64,000 nucleotides of DNA from Carboxylicivirga mesophila (GCF_018271975.1 NZ_JAGUCN010000019.1:62001-126000); one strand, 5' to 3'; numbered from the stretch's first letter, positions 9,531 to 19,205 are shown. Notes: generated by a model from the letters alone, not told the origin. Program-made: numbers and translations.

Positions 9531-10889
9531 ATGAAACAATTACCAAAGTTATCCTTTTGGCAAATTTGGAACTTAAGCTTTGGCTTTTTAGGCGTACAAT
9601 TTGGGTTTGCACTGCAAAATGCAAATGCCAGTCGTATTTTAACCAGTTTAGGTGCCGACCCACATAACCTGTCGTTTTTTTGGTTGGTTGCTCCCATTAT
9701 GGGGTTAATCGTTCAACCGGTTGTAGGTGCAGCCAGTGATAAAACATGGACAAAGCTCGGTCGTCGTTCACCTTATATATTAGGTGGTGCCATTGTTTCA
9801 ATGATTGCTATGTTTTTTATGCCCAATGCGCCTTTGGTAATAAAAGCCGGCGGGGCTGGTGTTTTGTTTTTCGGTGTTGCTATGCTGGCACTAATGGATG
9901 GTTCATTTAATGTGACATTTCAACCATTCAGAGCCCTTGTAGCAGATATGACGCCGGAAGAACAGCGTAACATTGGTTATTCAGTCCAAAGCTTCCTGAT
10001 TAATACAGGAGCTGTTATTGGATCTGCATTACCTTTTATACTTACGGCAATAGGTATTGAAAATGAACCTGAGGCTGGAAAAGTAGCCCCATCGGTTATC
10101 TGGTCATTCTACATTGGCGGATCATTATTACTGATAAGCGTTTTGGTAACTGTATTTAAAACAAAAGAGTACCCTCCGGAGGAGTTTGAGGCATACAAAA
10201 ACATTACTGAAGAAGATAAAGCCCAGAAAGAAAGTTTCTGGAAGCTTTTAATCAACATGCCAAAAACAATGCAGCAATTGTCAATTGTACAATTGTTTTC
10301 ATGGTTTCCACTTTTCCTGTTGTGGGTATATTCTACTACAGCTATTTCACAACACTATTTTGGCGTACCAATAGATTTTAATGCCGAAACAGAAACAAAT
10401 GAAGCCACACTAAAAGCTTTTAATGAAGCTGGTAACTGGGTGGGTATTTGTTTTGCAGTGTACAGTGCTGTGGCTGCTATCTTTTCAATTGTTATGCCTT
10501 GGTTTATTAAACTAACCAGTCGCAAAACAGTTTATGCCGGTTCATTGCTACTCGGTGGCTTAGGATATATTTCAACCTACTTCTTTGATGATCAGTACAT
10601 GCTATTGATATCAATGGTTGGAATCGGAATTGCCTGGGCAGGTATTTTAGCAATGCCATATGCCATTCTTTCTGGCTCACTTCCTGCCAAACGCATGGGT
10701 ATTTACATGGGACTGTTTAACCTGACAGTTGTTGTCCCTCAAATTTTGAGTGGCGTCATAGGTGGTCCTATCTTACGAATGTTTTTTGGTGGTGAAGGCA
10801 TATACATCCTGATTATGGCCGGTGTAATTATGATTTTAGGTGCCTTCATGGTATCATTTGTAAAATCAGAATCAAAAACAACAGAATAA
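9531..10889 (+). CDS. MFS (GPH/SLC45-like) maltose transporter
   Basis: Inner-membrane sugar symporter that would bring maltose or short maltodextrins from periplasm to cytoplasm. The 452-residue protein is very hydrophobic, with about 12 predicted membrane helices. The loop after helix 2 carries the superfamily signature GAASDKTWTKLGRRSPYI near residues 63-80, as in sucrose/maltose carriers. It opens the rightward cluster and sits 10 bases before the beta-phosphoglucomutase gene. Substrate is inferred from the maltose phosphorylase downstream; the coupling ion (H+ or Na+) cannot be told. Confidence 0.9.
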   Translation: MKQLPKLSFWQIWNLSFGFLGVQFGFALQNANASRILTSLGADPHNLSFFWLVAPIMGLIVQPVVGAASDKTWTKLGRRSPYILGGAIVSMIAMFFMPNAPLVIKAGGAGVLFFGVAMLALMDGSFNVTFQPFRALVADMTPEEQRNIGYSVQSFLINTGAVIGSALPFILTAIGIENEPEAGKVAPSVIWSFYIGGSLLLISVLVTVFKTKEYPPEEFEAYKNITEEDKAQKESFWKLLINMPKTMQQLSIVQLFSWFPLFLLWVYSTTAISQHYFGVPIDFNAETETNEATLKAFNEAGNWVGICFAVYSAVAAIFSIVMPWFIKLTSRKTVYAGSLLLGGLGYISTYFFDDQYMLLISMVGIGIAWAGILAMPYAILSGSLPAKRMGIYMGLFNLTVVVPQILSGVIGGPILRMFFGGEGIYILIMAGVIMILGAFMVSFVKSESKTTE

Positions 10890-10899
10890 AACAAATTGG

Positions 10900-11553
10900 A
10901 TGGGACAAATAAAAGCATGTTTGTTTGATTTAGATGGAGTGATTGTTGATACGGCAAAGTATCATTATATCGCATGGAAAGAACTGGCAAGCAACTTAGG
11001 CTTCGAGTTCACAGAGGAAGATAATGAGCGTCTGAAAGGGGTAAGTCGAATGACTTCGCTTAACATACTGCTGGAGATAGGCGGAATAACCCTGAGCGAT
11101 GAAGAGAAGCACCGCCTGGCTGAAAAGAAAAATGAAAACTACAGAACATTCATTTTAAAAATGCAGCCCGATGAAATTTTAGATGGTGCAAAAGAATTTT
11201 TACAAGAGTTAAAAGCTAAAGGCATTAAAATAGCATTGGGTTCTGCCAGCAAAAATGCCATGACCATCCTGGAACGATTAGAATTAACCGAATTGTTTGA
11301 AGCCATTATTGACGGAACCAAGGTAACTGAGGCAAAACCCAATCCTGAGGTTTTCCTGAAAGGAGCTGAGGCGCTAAATGTTGCACCGTCGGAATGTGTA
11401 GTATTTGAAGATGCTGAGGCTGGTGTTGAAGCAGCTTTGGCCGGCAATATGAAATGTGTGGGTATTGGGTCACCTGATGTATTAGGCAAAGCTAACCTGG
11501 TAATTGATGGCTTGCATCAAATGACCTATGAGAAATTAATGGAACTAAACTAG
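10900..11553 (+). CDS. pgmB: Beta-phosphoglucomutase
   Basis: Cytoplasmic HAD-superfamily mutase converting beta-glucose-1-phosphate, the product of maltose phosphorylase, to glucose-6-phosphate. The 217-residue protein has the DLD signature (nucleophile Asp10 and acid/base Asp12), a helical cap insert, GSASKN motif, a KPNPEVFLKGAEAL segment and the acidic motif FEDAEAGV. All are standard for beta-PGM at its usual length. It lies between the transporter and the GH65 phosphorylase, which makes the pathway role clear. Confidence 0.94.
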   Translation: MGQIKACLFDLDGVIVDTAKYHYIAWKELASNLGFEFTEEDNERLKGVSRMTSLNILLEIGGITLSDEEKHRLAEKKNENYRTFILKMQPDEILDGAKEFLQELKAKGIKIALGSASKNAMTILERLELTELFEAIIDGTKVTEAKPNPEVFLKGAEALNVAPSECVVFEDAEAGVEAALAGNMKCVGIGSPDVLGKANLVIDGLHQMTYEKLMELN

Positions 11554-11615
11554 AATTACGGTTTTGATGAAAAGTGGCGCTAGTCACCAACTTAAAATCT
11601 TAAAACCAAATTACA

Positions 11616-13928
11616 ATGAAGGAGTATTTAAAACACGATGAGTGGTGCATCATAGAAGAAGGCTTTAACCCCGAAAACCACCAGTCTTCTGAAAGTATTT
11701 TCAGCCTGGGTAATGGTAAAATGGGACATAGAGCCAATTTTGAGGAAACCTATTCAGGTCCATCCTTGCAGGGAAGTTATGTAGCGGGTATTTATTATCC
11801 GGACAAAACCCGTGTTGGATGGTGGAAAAATGGTTATCCTGAATATTTTGCGAAGGTATTAAACAGTCCAAACTGGATTGGTATTGACGTGCAAATTGAT
11901 GGCCATTACCTGGACCTATACACTTGCAAAACAGATAATTTCAGACGTACTCTTAACATGAAAGAGGGCTATCTGCTGCGTGAGTTTACTGCCACCATGG
12001 ATGATGGTAAGAAAATACAAGTGTCGGCTAAGCGCTTCGTAAGTATGGCTGACACTGAGAATGGTGCTATCCGCTATTCGGTTACTCCGCTTAACTTTGA
12101 TGGTAAAATTGCTTTCACGGCCTACCTGGATGGTGATGTGGAGAACGAAGATTCCAATTACGATGAGAAGTTCTGGAATATTATTGAGATGGAAGCACAC
12201 GCCGGCGAAGCATACCTGGTAACTGAAACAAAGAAAATTGGCTTCAGAGCCGGTTTTGGTATGAAAATCGTCGCAAAAATCGGTGATTCTGAGCTCAAAA
12301 CAACACCTGAAGTACTTAAAAAGGAAGCTTGGGTGGCTAACCGCATTGAAAGAACCGTAAAAGAAGGCGAATGCTTCTCAATTGATAAAATTGTTGGGGT
12401 TACCAGTTCGCTGAACTACGACAAAACAGCAGTGTTAGAAGCCACAAAAAAAGTTACTGCGTCAGGTTTTCAAAAAGGATTTGATGCTTTATTAAAGGAT
12501 CATATAAAAGTTTGGGCCGACAAATGGGTGTTAAGCGATATTCACATCAAAGGCGATATAGCTGCCCAGCAAGGTATTCGCTTTAATATCTTCCACCTCA
12601 ACCAAACATACACAGGTGAAGACGAACGTTTAAATGTAGGTCCTAAAGGTTTTACCGGTGAAAAATACGGCGGCTCAACTTACTGGGATACTGAAGCATA
12701 CTGTGTGCCGTTCTTTATTGCAACAGCCCCTTCGGAAGTGACGCGCAATCTACTCATCTATCGATACAAACACCTTGACAGAGCCATTGAAAATGCCGAA
12801 AAACTTGGCTTTAAAAATGGAGCTGCCCTCTACCCAATGGTAACCATCAATGGTGAAGAATGTCATAACGAGTGGGAAATTACCTTTGAAGAAATACACC
12901 GGAATGGCGCTATCGCGTTTGCAATCCACAATTATATCCGTCATACTAATGATGAGGCTTACCTAAGCGAATACGGGCTGGAAGTATTATTAGGTATTTC
13001 TCGCTTTTGGAGCCAAAGAATCACCTTCTCAGAAGAACGCCAAAAGTATGTAATGCTGGGGGTTACCGGACCAAACGAATACGAAAACAACATCAATAAC
13101 AACTGGTATACCAACAAAATGGCTGTATGGTGCTTAAAATACACCATTGAGTCATTGGCCAAGGTGAAGGCCATGAATGAGGCACGCTATAACGAAATTA
13201 TAGCTAAAACTTCGTTCAGCTATGATGGTGAAGTACCACGATGGGAAGATATTATTGACAAAATGCATTTCCCATATAACGAAAAGCTGCAGGTATTTAT
13301 GCAGCAGGATGGCTATATGGACAAAGAGCAGATATTGGTTGACCAGCTAAATCCGGCCGAACGCCCTATCAACCAATACTGGTCGTGGGATCGTATCCTA
13401 CGCAGCTGTTACATTAAGCAGGCCGATACTCTGCAAGGCATCTATGTATTCGAGGAAGAATTTGATATGGAAACCATCAAACGCAACTTCGAATTCTACG
13501 AACCTCGCACAGTGCACGAATCGTCTCTTTCACCTTGCGTACACTCGGTGTTGGCCGCTAAAATTGGTGATTACGACAAGGCCTACGAAATGTATCTGCG
13601 TACATCGCGATTGGATATTGATGACTACAATCATGAGGCACACGAAGGCCTTCATATTACAAGTATGGCAGGTACATGGATGTCGATTGTTGAAGGATTT
13701 GGCGGAAAGCGCGTTCACGACGGTGAGCTCTTCCTAAATCCTATTATACCTAAACAATGGCAAGAGTATTCATTCCGCATTGCGTTTATGGGCAATGATA
13801 TGGAAGTAATTGTTAATAGCCAGGAAGTAACCATTCTGTCACATGCTAAAAATCAGATTGAACTGAAAGTATATGACCAGAAAGTAAGCGTTGAACCAGG
13901 GCAATCAACAACCATTCAGACAAAATAA
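11616..13928 (+). CDS. GH65 family maltose phosphorylase
   Basis: Cytoplasmic inverting phosphorylase: maltose plus phosphate gives glucose plus beta-glucose-1-phosphate. The 770-residue protein has the GH65 order: N-terminal beta-sandwich (about 1-270), linker helices, an (alpha/alpha)6 barrel and a small C-terminal beta domain. The general-acid motif GVTGPNEYE is intact (Glu488), and the substrate/phosphate region has GSTYWDTEAY near 353-362. There is no signal peptide. Other GH65 specificities (kojibiose, trehalose, nigerose) cannot be excluded from sequence alone, but the maltose-locus context favours maltose. Confidence 0.92.
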   Translation: MKEYLKHDEWCIIEEGFNPENHQSSESIFSLGNGKMGHRANFEETYSGPSLQGSYVAGIYYPDKTRVGWWKNGYPEYFAKVLNSPNWIGIDVQIDGHYLDLYTCKTDNFRRTLNMKEGYLLREFTATMDDGKKIQVSAKRFVSMADTENGAIRYSVTPLNFDGKIAFTAYLDGDVENEDSNYDEKFWNIIEMEAHAGEAYLVTETKKIGFRAGFGMKIVAKIGDSELKTTPEVLKKEAWVANRIERTVKEGECFSIDKIVGVTSSLNYDKTAVLEATKKVTASGFQKGFDALLKDHIKVWADKWVLSDIHIKGDIAAQQGIRFNIFHLNQTYTGEDERLNVGPKGFTGEKYGGSTYWDTEAYCVPFFIATAPSEVTRNLLIYRYKHLDRAIENAEKLGFKNGAALYPMVTINGEECHNEWEITFEEIHRNGAIAFAIHNYIRHTNDEAYLSEYGLEVLLGISRFWSQRITFSEERQKYVMLGVTGPNEYENNINNNWYTNKMAVWCLKYTIESLAKVKAMNEARYNEIIAKTSFSYDGEVPRWEDIIDKMHFPYNEKLQVFMQQDGYMDKEQILVDQLNPAERPINQYWSWDRILRSCYIKQADTLQGIYVFEEEFDMETIKRNFEFYEPRTVHESSLSPCVHSVLAAKIGDYDKAYEMYLRTSRLDIDDYNHEAHEGLHITSMAGTWMSIVEGFGGKRVHDGELFLNPIIPKQWQEYSFRIAFMGNDMEVIVNSQEVTILSHAKNQIELKVYDQKVSVEPGQSTTIQTK

Positions 13929-13953
13929 TTTTGCTGATTATATAATGTCGAAG

Positions 13954-13978
13954 AGGAGCCGTTTTAAGGCTCCTTTTT
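13954..13978 (+). terminator. Terminator after the GH65 gene
   Basis: A seven-pair stem AGGAGCC/GGCTCCT (13954-13960 with 13968-13974) is followed by a run of T. It separates the transporter-pgmB-GH65 transcript from the GH13-fold gene downstream. Confidence 0.8.
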
Positions 13979-14066
13979 GCATTTAAGCTGCTTCTTCTTG
14001 CAATAGTAAGCAGCTTTATCTATTTTGTGCAGTCACCCATACACACATCTTTATAATTCGATTAAA

Positions 14067-15893
14067 ATGAAGATTCGCACAGTCTTAATCAGTAGCCTTT
14101 GGCTTGTATCCAGCCTTATATGTTTTGGAAAGGACATTAAAATAAGTCCTCAGAACTGGTGGATTGGGATGAGTAGCCATAACGTTATTGTCATTGCCGA
14201 AAACATACCATCAGAAGTACAAGACATCAGTATTAATCCGGCTCACATCACCTTAACAAAGCACTACCCCGCCGCCAACAGCAATTTCCACATTCTTGAA
14301 ATAACTGTGCCTGACAGTGTTCAACCCCATATAGCTAATATCACATTTCATACTAAAGGTAGAAAGCCTTATACCCTGCCCTTCAGGATTGAAAAACGTA
14401 AAGAACGAGCTGAACATGTGTCGCTTCAGCCAGCAGATGTCATTTACCAGATAATACCCGATCGATTCTGCAACGGCGATGAAAAAAACGATAATATCAG
14501 CAGCTACTTTGAGAAAAAAGATCGCCTCAACCCTACCGGCATTCATGGCGGCGACCTAAAGGGTATTCTTTCAAAACTGAACTACATTTCGGATTTGGGA
14601 TTTACTGCCATCGAGCTAATGCCCATACTGGAAAGTAACCTGATGATGAACTCCTATAAACGTCAGGCTCCAACTAATTTTTATAAGATTGACCAAAGGT
14701 TGGGTGATATTCAACTCTACAACAACTTATTGGAAACCTGCGAACAGCAAAACCTTAAATGCATACAGACTTTTAACCTGAATCAGTTAGGTAATCAGCA
14801 CCCTTTCTTTAAAGAACTAATTGATTCAACTTTTTTTTATCCTGAAGTATTTGGAGACGATACCGATTACCCTAACCATAACATACTGACTGATCCATAC
14901 AGCCCACCTCAAACACAAGAGAAAAACAGACGGTTGATTGAATATTCTAACTTCCCTACCCTGAACCAGCACAATACGCTCGTCAACAAGCTGATTATTC
15001 AGCATTGCATATGGTGGATTGAAACAACAGGTTTACAATACATTAAAATTGATCAGGCAGCCAGGAATCAACCTGTATTGATTGAGGCACTATACCAACA
15101 ACTAAAGAGCAACTTTAATGATCTAACAATAGTTCTGGATAACCACTCGTATACTAATCAGCATATCTACTGGAAATCAATAGCCGGAGGATTAAATACG
15201 CTGATATACAACTACAACTATCCGAAGATTATGGCCGATGCCTTTTCGCCTTTTCAGGATTCTCAAATTGGTATTGCATCAATCTACAATTATTCGCTCA
15301 ATCAATCACCTGCTCAAGCACGCCACAATATTATTATGCTTGACAATCATACGCTGAATCGCGCATACACCAATGCCGATAGTGAAATACAGCAACTATT
15401 GATGATGACTGCTCACTTGCTAACGTCACCTGGCATTCCATCAATCTATTACGGAACAGAATGGATGATTAAAGGTCTTCAAGGCAAAGGACTTAGTAAT
15501 TTATCCAAGGATTTTCCGGGAGGTTGGGAAGACGATGTAGCCAATGGTTTTACAGGTGCCGGCTTGAATGCTGAGCAGCAGCAGTTTCATGACAACCTCA
15601 AAAAACTGCTCAACTGGCGGAAAGCGAATGCTTCAATACTGAATGGTCATTTTTATCACTTCTTTCCCGAGAACGATATATATGCCTATTCAAGAGGAGA
15701 TGATCAACAGGCCTTGATGGTGTTTATTAATAACTCCAGCACTTCGAGCTACCGGGTTGAAACAGAAGAATACAAGGATATCTTATCGCAATACAGTTGG
15801 GGAATCGACATCATAACGGATGAATCATACAAAGATTTTAACGATGTAAATATCCCACCTAAATCAACGATTATTCTACATCTAAAAAAGTAA
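14067..15893 (+). CDS. Exported GH13-fold protein with degenerate active site (probable pseudoenzyme)
   Basis: A 608-residue relative of neopullulanase/cyclomaltodextrinase (SusA-like): signal peptide (1-21), N-terminal beta domain (about 22-110), GH13 barrel from VIYQIIPDRFCNGD (about 125), and C-terminal beta domain. Start 14067 gives a clean signal peptide; the frame is open from 14025 without added value. The four GH13 motifs are altered. Region I reads TFNLNQLGNQH, losing Asp (Thr235) and His (Gln240). Region II reads IKID with Arg replaced by Lys327, though Asp329 stays. Region III reads VLDNHS with Asp358 where the acid/base Glu belongs. Region IV reads DNHTLNR with Thr429 where the stabilising Asp belongs. 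The frame is intact over its whole length, so it is probably kept for binding or regulation rather than hydrolysis. Confidence 0.85.
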   Translation: MKIRTVLISSLWLVSSLICFGKDIKISPQNWWIGMSSHNVIVIAENIPSEVQDISINPAHITLTKHYPAANSNFHILEITVPDSVQPHIANITFHTKGRKPYTLPFRIEKRKERAEHVSLQPADVIYQIIPDRFCNGDEKNDNISSYFEKKDRLNPTGIHGGDLKGILSKLNYISDLGFTAIELMPILESNLMMNSYKRQAPTNFYKIDQRLGDIQLYNNLLETCEQQNLKCIQTFNLNQLGNQHPFFKELIDSTFFYPEVFGDDTDYPNHNILTDPYSPPQTQEKNRRLIEYSNFPTLNQHNTLVNKLIIQHCIWWIETTGLQYIKIDQAARNQPVLIEALYQQLKSNFNDLTIVLDNHSYTNQHIYWKSIAGGLNTLIYNYNYPKIMADAFSPFQDSQIGIASIYNYSLNQSPAQARHNIIMLDNHTLNRAYTNADSEIQQLLMMTAHLLTSPGIPSIYYGTEWMIKGLQGKGLSNLSKDFPGGWEDDVANGFTGAGLNAEQQQFHDNLKKLLNWRKANASILNGHFYHFFPENDIYAYSRGDDQQALMVFINNSSTSSYRVETEEYKDILSQYSWGIDIITDESYKDFNDVNIPPKSTIILHLKK

Positions 15894-16032
15894 ACATACG
15901 CATGTGTGCATAGCTTACCAAAGCTTCGGTAATTTGAGCGAATTGGGATAGCAAATGGTCTTTTCAGAGCCATTTGTTCATGTCCTTTTGGCTAATTTTA
16001 TCGTCTTAATTTTTCCCTGTAAAACTATACAC

Positions 16033-16251
16033 ATGTCTAAGAGATTAAACAGCACAAGAAAACCTAACTATCAGGAGGATCAATTATTGTTTATTTTAAT
16101 GTCTTATCAATTTGATGTAGACCGCACTAAGAAACTAATTGTTACTCCAGAAGATTATGCTCCACTGAACCTCAAGCAGATTGGACTGGAATTAACGGGA
16201 ATCTTTCGTCATCTGAAAAAAATGGGATGGTTCATCCCCCAGGTTCTATGA
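16033..16251 (+). CDS. Small hypothetical protein (72 residues)
   Basis: Not recognised. A short basic open frame, with the sequence MSKRLNSTRKPNYQED at its start and a C-terminal HLKKMGWFIPQVL. No signal peptide, membrane helix or cysteine pair is visible. Start chosen at 16033; the frame is open from 15955, but that part looks like untranslated sequence. It stands alone between the GH13-fold gene and the leftward nhaD group, with no promoter I can assign. It may not be a real gene. Confidence 0.35.
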   Translation: MSKRLNSTRKPNYQEDQLLFILMSYQFDVDRTKKLIVTPEDYAPLNLKQIGLELTGIFRHLKKMGWFIPQVL

Positions 16252-16370
16252 AGTTTGAGCAATATTGCAGCACCTATTATTCCACTTGGATATACGTTTA
16301 AAAGTGAATGACCGAACAGACTAAATCAGGGACGGTTTCTGTCCGGCCAAATCACTTCAACCAAAAAATA

Positions 16371-16493
16371 CTAAAAAGAACCGGTTATTACACGAATAAC
16401 CATCACAATTACGGTTAGTACAACAACCCCTATCCACATTTTAGAGGATTGATAATTGTTAGCGCTATTGATTTTAAGAGAAATATTTTTCAT
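16371..16493 (-). CDS. Single-pass membrane microprotein (40 residues) behind nhaD
   Basis: Not recognised. Translation of the minus strand from an ATG at 16493 gives 40 codons and a TAG stop: a polar start (MKNISLKINSANNYQSSK), then one hydrophobic helix (WIGVVVLTVIVMVIRVITG) and the end. It starts 50 bases after the nhaD stop on the same strand, with no terminator in between, so co-transcription is likely. The amphipathic-then-hydrophobic layout resembles small regulatory subunits of transporters, but that is inference only. Confidence 0.5.
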   Translation of the reverse strand: MKNISLKINSANNYQSSKMWIGVVVLTVIVMVIRVITGSF

Positions 16494-16542
16494 TGCTATA
16501 GATTTAAAAGATATTTACCTCTACCCCTGTAAAAGCATTACA

Positions 16543-17916
16543 TTAAAATAATTGAATCTGAATATAATAGGCTAGTGCACCAGCCAGATAACCCACCAAG
16601 GCAATCCAGCTTATACGTTTGAGGTACCACAGAAAATTAATTTTCTCAAGTCCCATTGCAGCTACACCCGATGCCGAACCAATAATTAACAGGCTGCCAC
16701 CTGTACCGGCACAGTAAGTCAGAAACGTCCAGAAAACACCATTTTGTACAAAGTTACCGGCCATTCCAACAGCATCGGCAGCCTCAATTGAATACATGCC
16801 CATAGAAGCAGCTACCAATGGTACATTATCAACAATCGATGAGATAACACCTATCAGCAGGTTAATGGCGTAAATGTTATGGACCTTATTATCCAACCAG
16901 CGTGATAACACATCTAAATGACCGGCCGATTGAAGGGCGGCCACAGCACTTAATACGCCGAGAAAAAATAAAACAGTTGGTATATCCACAGCCTTTAGCG
17001 CTGCTGTAACTGTCAATGTTCGTTTATCAGCAGCACTGCGCTTTTTAAGGTACCTGTCGGTCATAATCCATAACACAGATAAGCCAAGCAACATCCCCAA
17101 ATAAGGTGGCAAGTGCGTGATAGTTTTAAAAACAGGAACAGATATTAAGGCAAGCGTACCAACTACCAACATAAATACCCGTTCCTGATGCGTGGTAAAC
17201 TCACGCATTTCATCATCTGGCAACACCGGCTTTATAGATTGTCCTTTAACTGTGAAAAGACTAAACAATGCCGTTGAAACCAACACATTAACTACACTTG
17301 GTACAATTAATGATCCTATTATATGTGCCGCTGTTATCTGGCCGCCAATCCAAAGCATTATAGTGGTAACATCACCAATTGGAGACCATGCTCCGCCTGC
17401 ATTAGCTGAAATGACAACTACACTGGCAAACACCCACCTGTTTTCCTGTTTTGTTAATAATTTTCGTAAAACAGTTATCAACACAATAGTAGTGGTCAGA
17501 TTATCGAGCACTGCCGACATAAAAAACGTAAGCAGACTAATAATCCAGAGGAGCCGCTTAATATTACCACTCTCAATTTTACTGGTGATTACCCTAAAAC
17601 CCTGGTACTTATCAACCAGTTCGACAATCGTCATGGCCCCCACCAGGAAAAACAAAATAGATGATATCTCCGATAGGTGGTGGAAAAGCTCATGATGCGT
17701 TATGAAATAAGTTACGTCTTTTGCATGAGTCTTGGAGAATTGTAACCAGGATGCGCTGGCGCCATTGGATAAAATCCCTTCTCCTCCCAAAGCATAGATT
17801 GCCCATAATATGGTGCCAATAAATAATGCTGTTGCCGCTTTATTAATATGATTTACATGCTCAAACACAATAAATCCGTAGCCCACGACAAAGACTACAA
17901 CCATTAAAAGAAACAT
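16543..17916 (-). CDS. nhaD: NhaD-type Na+/H+ antiporter
   Basis: Inner-membrane antiporter exporting Na+ (or Li+) in exchange for protons. The 457-residue protein has about 12 to 13 hydrophobic helices and NhaD/IT-superfamily motifs: FFLVGAMTIVELVD (about 91-104), DNLTTTIVL (about 137-145), SANAGGAWSPIGDVTTIMLW and IVDNVPLVAASMGMY near residue 370. Length is normal. It is followed on the same strand by a 40-residue membrane microprotein. Together with NQR and NhaC it indicates active sodium cycling. Confidence 0.93.
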   Translation of the reverse strand: MFLLMVVVFVVGYGFIVFEHVNHINKAATALFIGTILWAIYALGGEGILSNGASASWLQFSKTHAKDVTYFITHHELFHHLSEISSILFFLVGAMTIVELVDKYQGFRVITSKIESGNIKRLLWIISLLTFFMSAVLDNLTTTIVLITVLRKLLTKQENRWVFASVVVISANAGGAWSPIGDVTTIMLWIGGQITAAHIIGSLIVPSVVNVLVSTALFSLFTVKGQSIKPVLPDDEMREFTTHQERVFMLVVGTLALISVPVFKTITHLPPYLGMLLGLSVLWIMTDRYLKKRSAADKRTLTVTAALKAVDIPTVLFFLGVLSAVAALQSAGHLDVLSRWLDNKVHNIYAINLLIGVISSIVDNVPLVAASMGMYSIEAADAVGMAGNFVQNGVFWTFLTYCAGTGGSLLIIGSASGVAAMGLEKINFLWYLKRISWIALVGYLAGALAYYIQIQLF

Positions 17917-17996
17917 ACGATAGTTTTACTAAAAAGGAAAAAACCTCTAGTTATAATAATAAATTAGCTAAAAGAAGATAGCCCCAATAAGGCTTA

Positions 17997-18326
17997 TTAG
18001 GCTAATGGTGGAGATGTATCTGATTCAAAAAGAATAAAAAAGCAGAAACTATGAAACAAGTGCGTTAGCGTGCCAAAATGTGGGTAAAAGATAGTTTGTT
18101 CTTGCTCACCAACAAAAACAATATGCGTTGATGCATCGGCTTCTTCCTCCCCTGTTTCAAAACTATTTTCGCTAAGGAGAACCTGTAGTAAATTGCCAGA
18201 ATAACAGGCATTATCTGACCCAACCTGGTAGTTTTTATCGCAGACATAGTCATATGCAAAAGTTACTTTTGCAGAATTAAAGATGACCATTGTAATCATC
18301 ACAGATATATACCAGATTTGACTCAT
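17997..18326 (-). CDS. Hypothetical small exported or membrane protein
   Basis: Not recognised. From the ATG at 18326 the frame gives 109 residues with an N-terminal hydrophobic stretch (MSQIWYISVMITMVIFNSAKVTFA) that could be a signal peptide, then a region with two cysteines (VCDKNYQVGSDNACYSG), an acidic patch (ETGEEEADA) and an aromatic C-terminal segment. The frame is open to 18419. It lies 80 bases before nhaD on the same strand, so it may share its transcript. Reality as a gene is uncertain. Confidence 0.4.
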   Translation of the reverse strand: MSQIWYISVMITMVIFNSAKVTFAYDYVCDKNYQVGSDNACYSGNLLQVLLSENSFETGEEEADASTHIVFVGEQEQTIFYPHFGTLTHLFHSFCFFILFESDTSPPLA

Positions 18327-18519
18327 GCGATTATTTAAGGCGGCAAATGTAGTATAAAATTTGCTGGCTTGATTCTTAAAAAAACTAAAATGTGGTGAAC
18401 CAACTTCAAACACATACATCCATTCATATGTTGATTATGTTGAAAACAGATCCAACACCTTAGATAAGCCACCATTAAAACATTTGCATCATAAGCAGTT
18501 CCGGTTCTATTTTTGTAGT

Positions 18520-19143
18520 ATGCTAAACACCTGTAAAACCATATTAACAAGAAGCGCTTTAATAGTGGTATTGCTTGTATACTCACTTGCCAATTCCAGT
18601 ATTGAAAGTCAGGAATTAGCCGATTCCATCAACCTGATACTGCAACACCGAATTGTTAATCACGACACAATACCGCATGTCAACCTCAAAGAAGTGCCGG
18701 TGATACCAGCGTATGTTTTTAAAAATAAACGAGCCAAGCGCCATTATGGAAAGCTAGTCAGGAATGTAAAAAAAGTTCTTCCATATGCGCGTAGCGCAGG
18801 AGAAAAAGTGAACACCATCAATGCCGATTTAGCCCTGCTTACCAATGAAAAGGAAAAGAAAGCTTACCTCAAAAAAGCCGAAAAGGAGTTATTTGATGAA
18901 TTCGAAGCACCACTCCGAAAATTAACCTTTTCGCAAGGCCGGCTGCTTATTAAACTCATCAACCGCGAAACTGGCAATACCACTTATGACTTAATCAAGC
19001 AGTTTAAAGGTGGCGTATCGGCATTCTTCTGGCAAGGTATAGCCCGCTTGTTTGGTTCCAATCTTAAATCAGAATACCATGCCGAAAGTGAAGATAAAAT
19101 GATTGAACACATCATTTTGCTCATCGACAGCGGCATAATATAA
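18520..19143 (+). CDS. DUF4294-family exported protein
   Basis: A 207-residue protein of a Bacteroidota family of unknown function (DUF4294). Visible: N-terminal hydrophobic signal (about 8-25), then a conserved core with IPAYVFKNKRAKRHYGKLVRNVKKVLPYA near residues 60-90, and a charged helical C-terminal half with FSQGRLLIKLINRETG. Start 18520 gives the usual short n-region. It heads a rightward series with recR 62 bases downstream. No catalytic motif is apparent. Confidence 0.75.
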   Translation: MLNTCKTILTRSALIVVLLVYSLANSSIESQELADSINLILQHRIVNHDTIPHVNLKEVPVIPAYVFKNKRAKRHYGKLVRNVKKVLPYARSAGEKVNTINADLALLTNEKEKKAYLKKAEKELFDEFEAPLRKLTFSQGRLLIKLINRETGNTTYDLIKQFKGGVSAFFWQGIARLFGSNLKSEYHAESEDKMIEHIILLIDSGII

Positions 19144-19205
19144 TGCCACAAAAGCCTGTTGCAAGATACAATCTTTACTATCTTTATGCCCCAATATAAT
19201 ATTCA

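Noticed and set aside
14025-14066. Earlier start for the GH13-fold gene
   Set aside because: The extra residues precede an otherwise good signal peptide and would bury it.
17192-17695. Long rightward frame of 167 codons inside nhaD
   Set aside because: It is antisense to a well-supported gene and shows no protein family features.
18508-18515. TATTTTTG as promoter of the DUF4294 gene
   Set aside because: It is only five bases before the chosen ATG, so transcription would start after the start codon; no other start in the frame resolves this.
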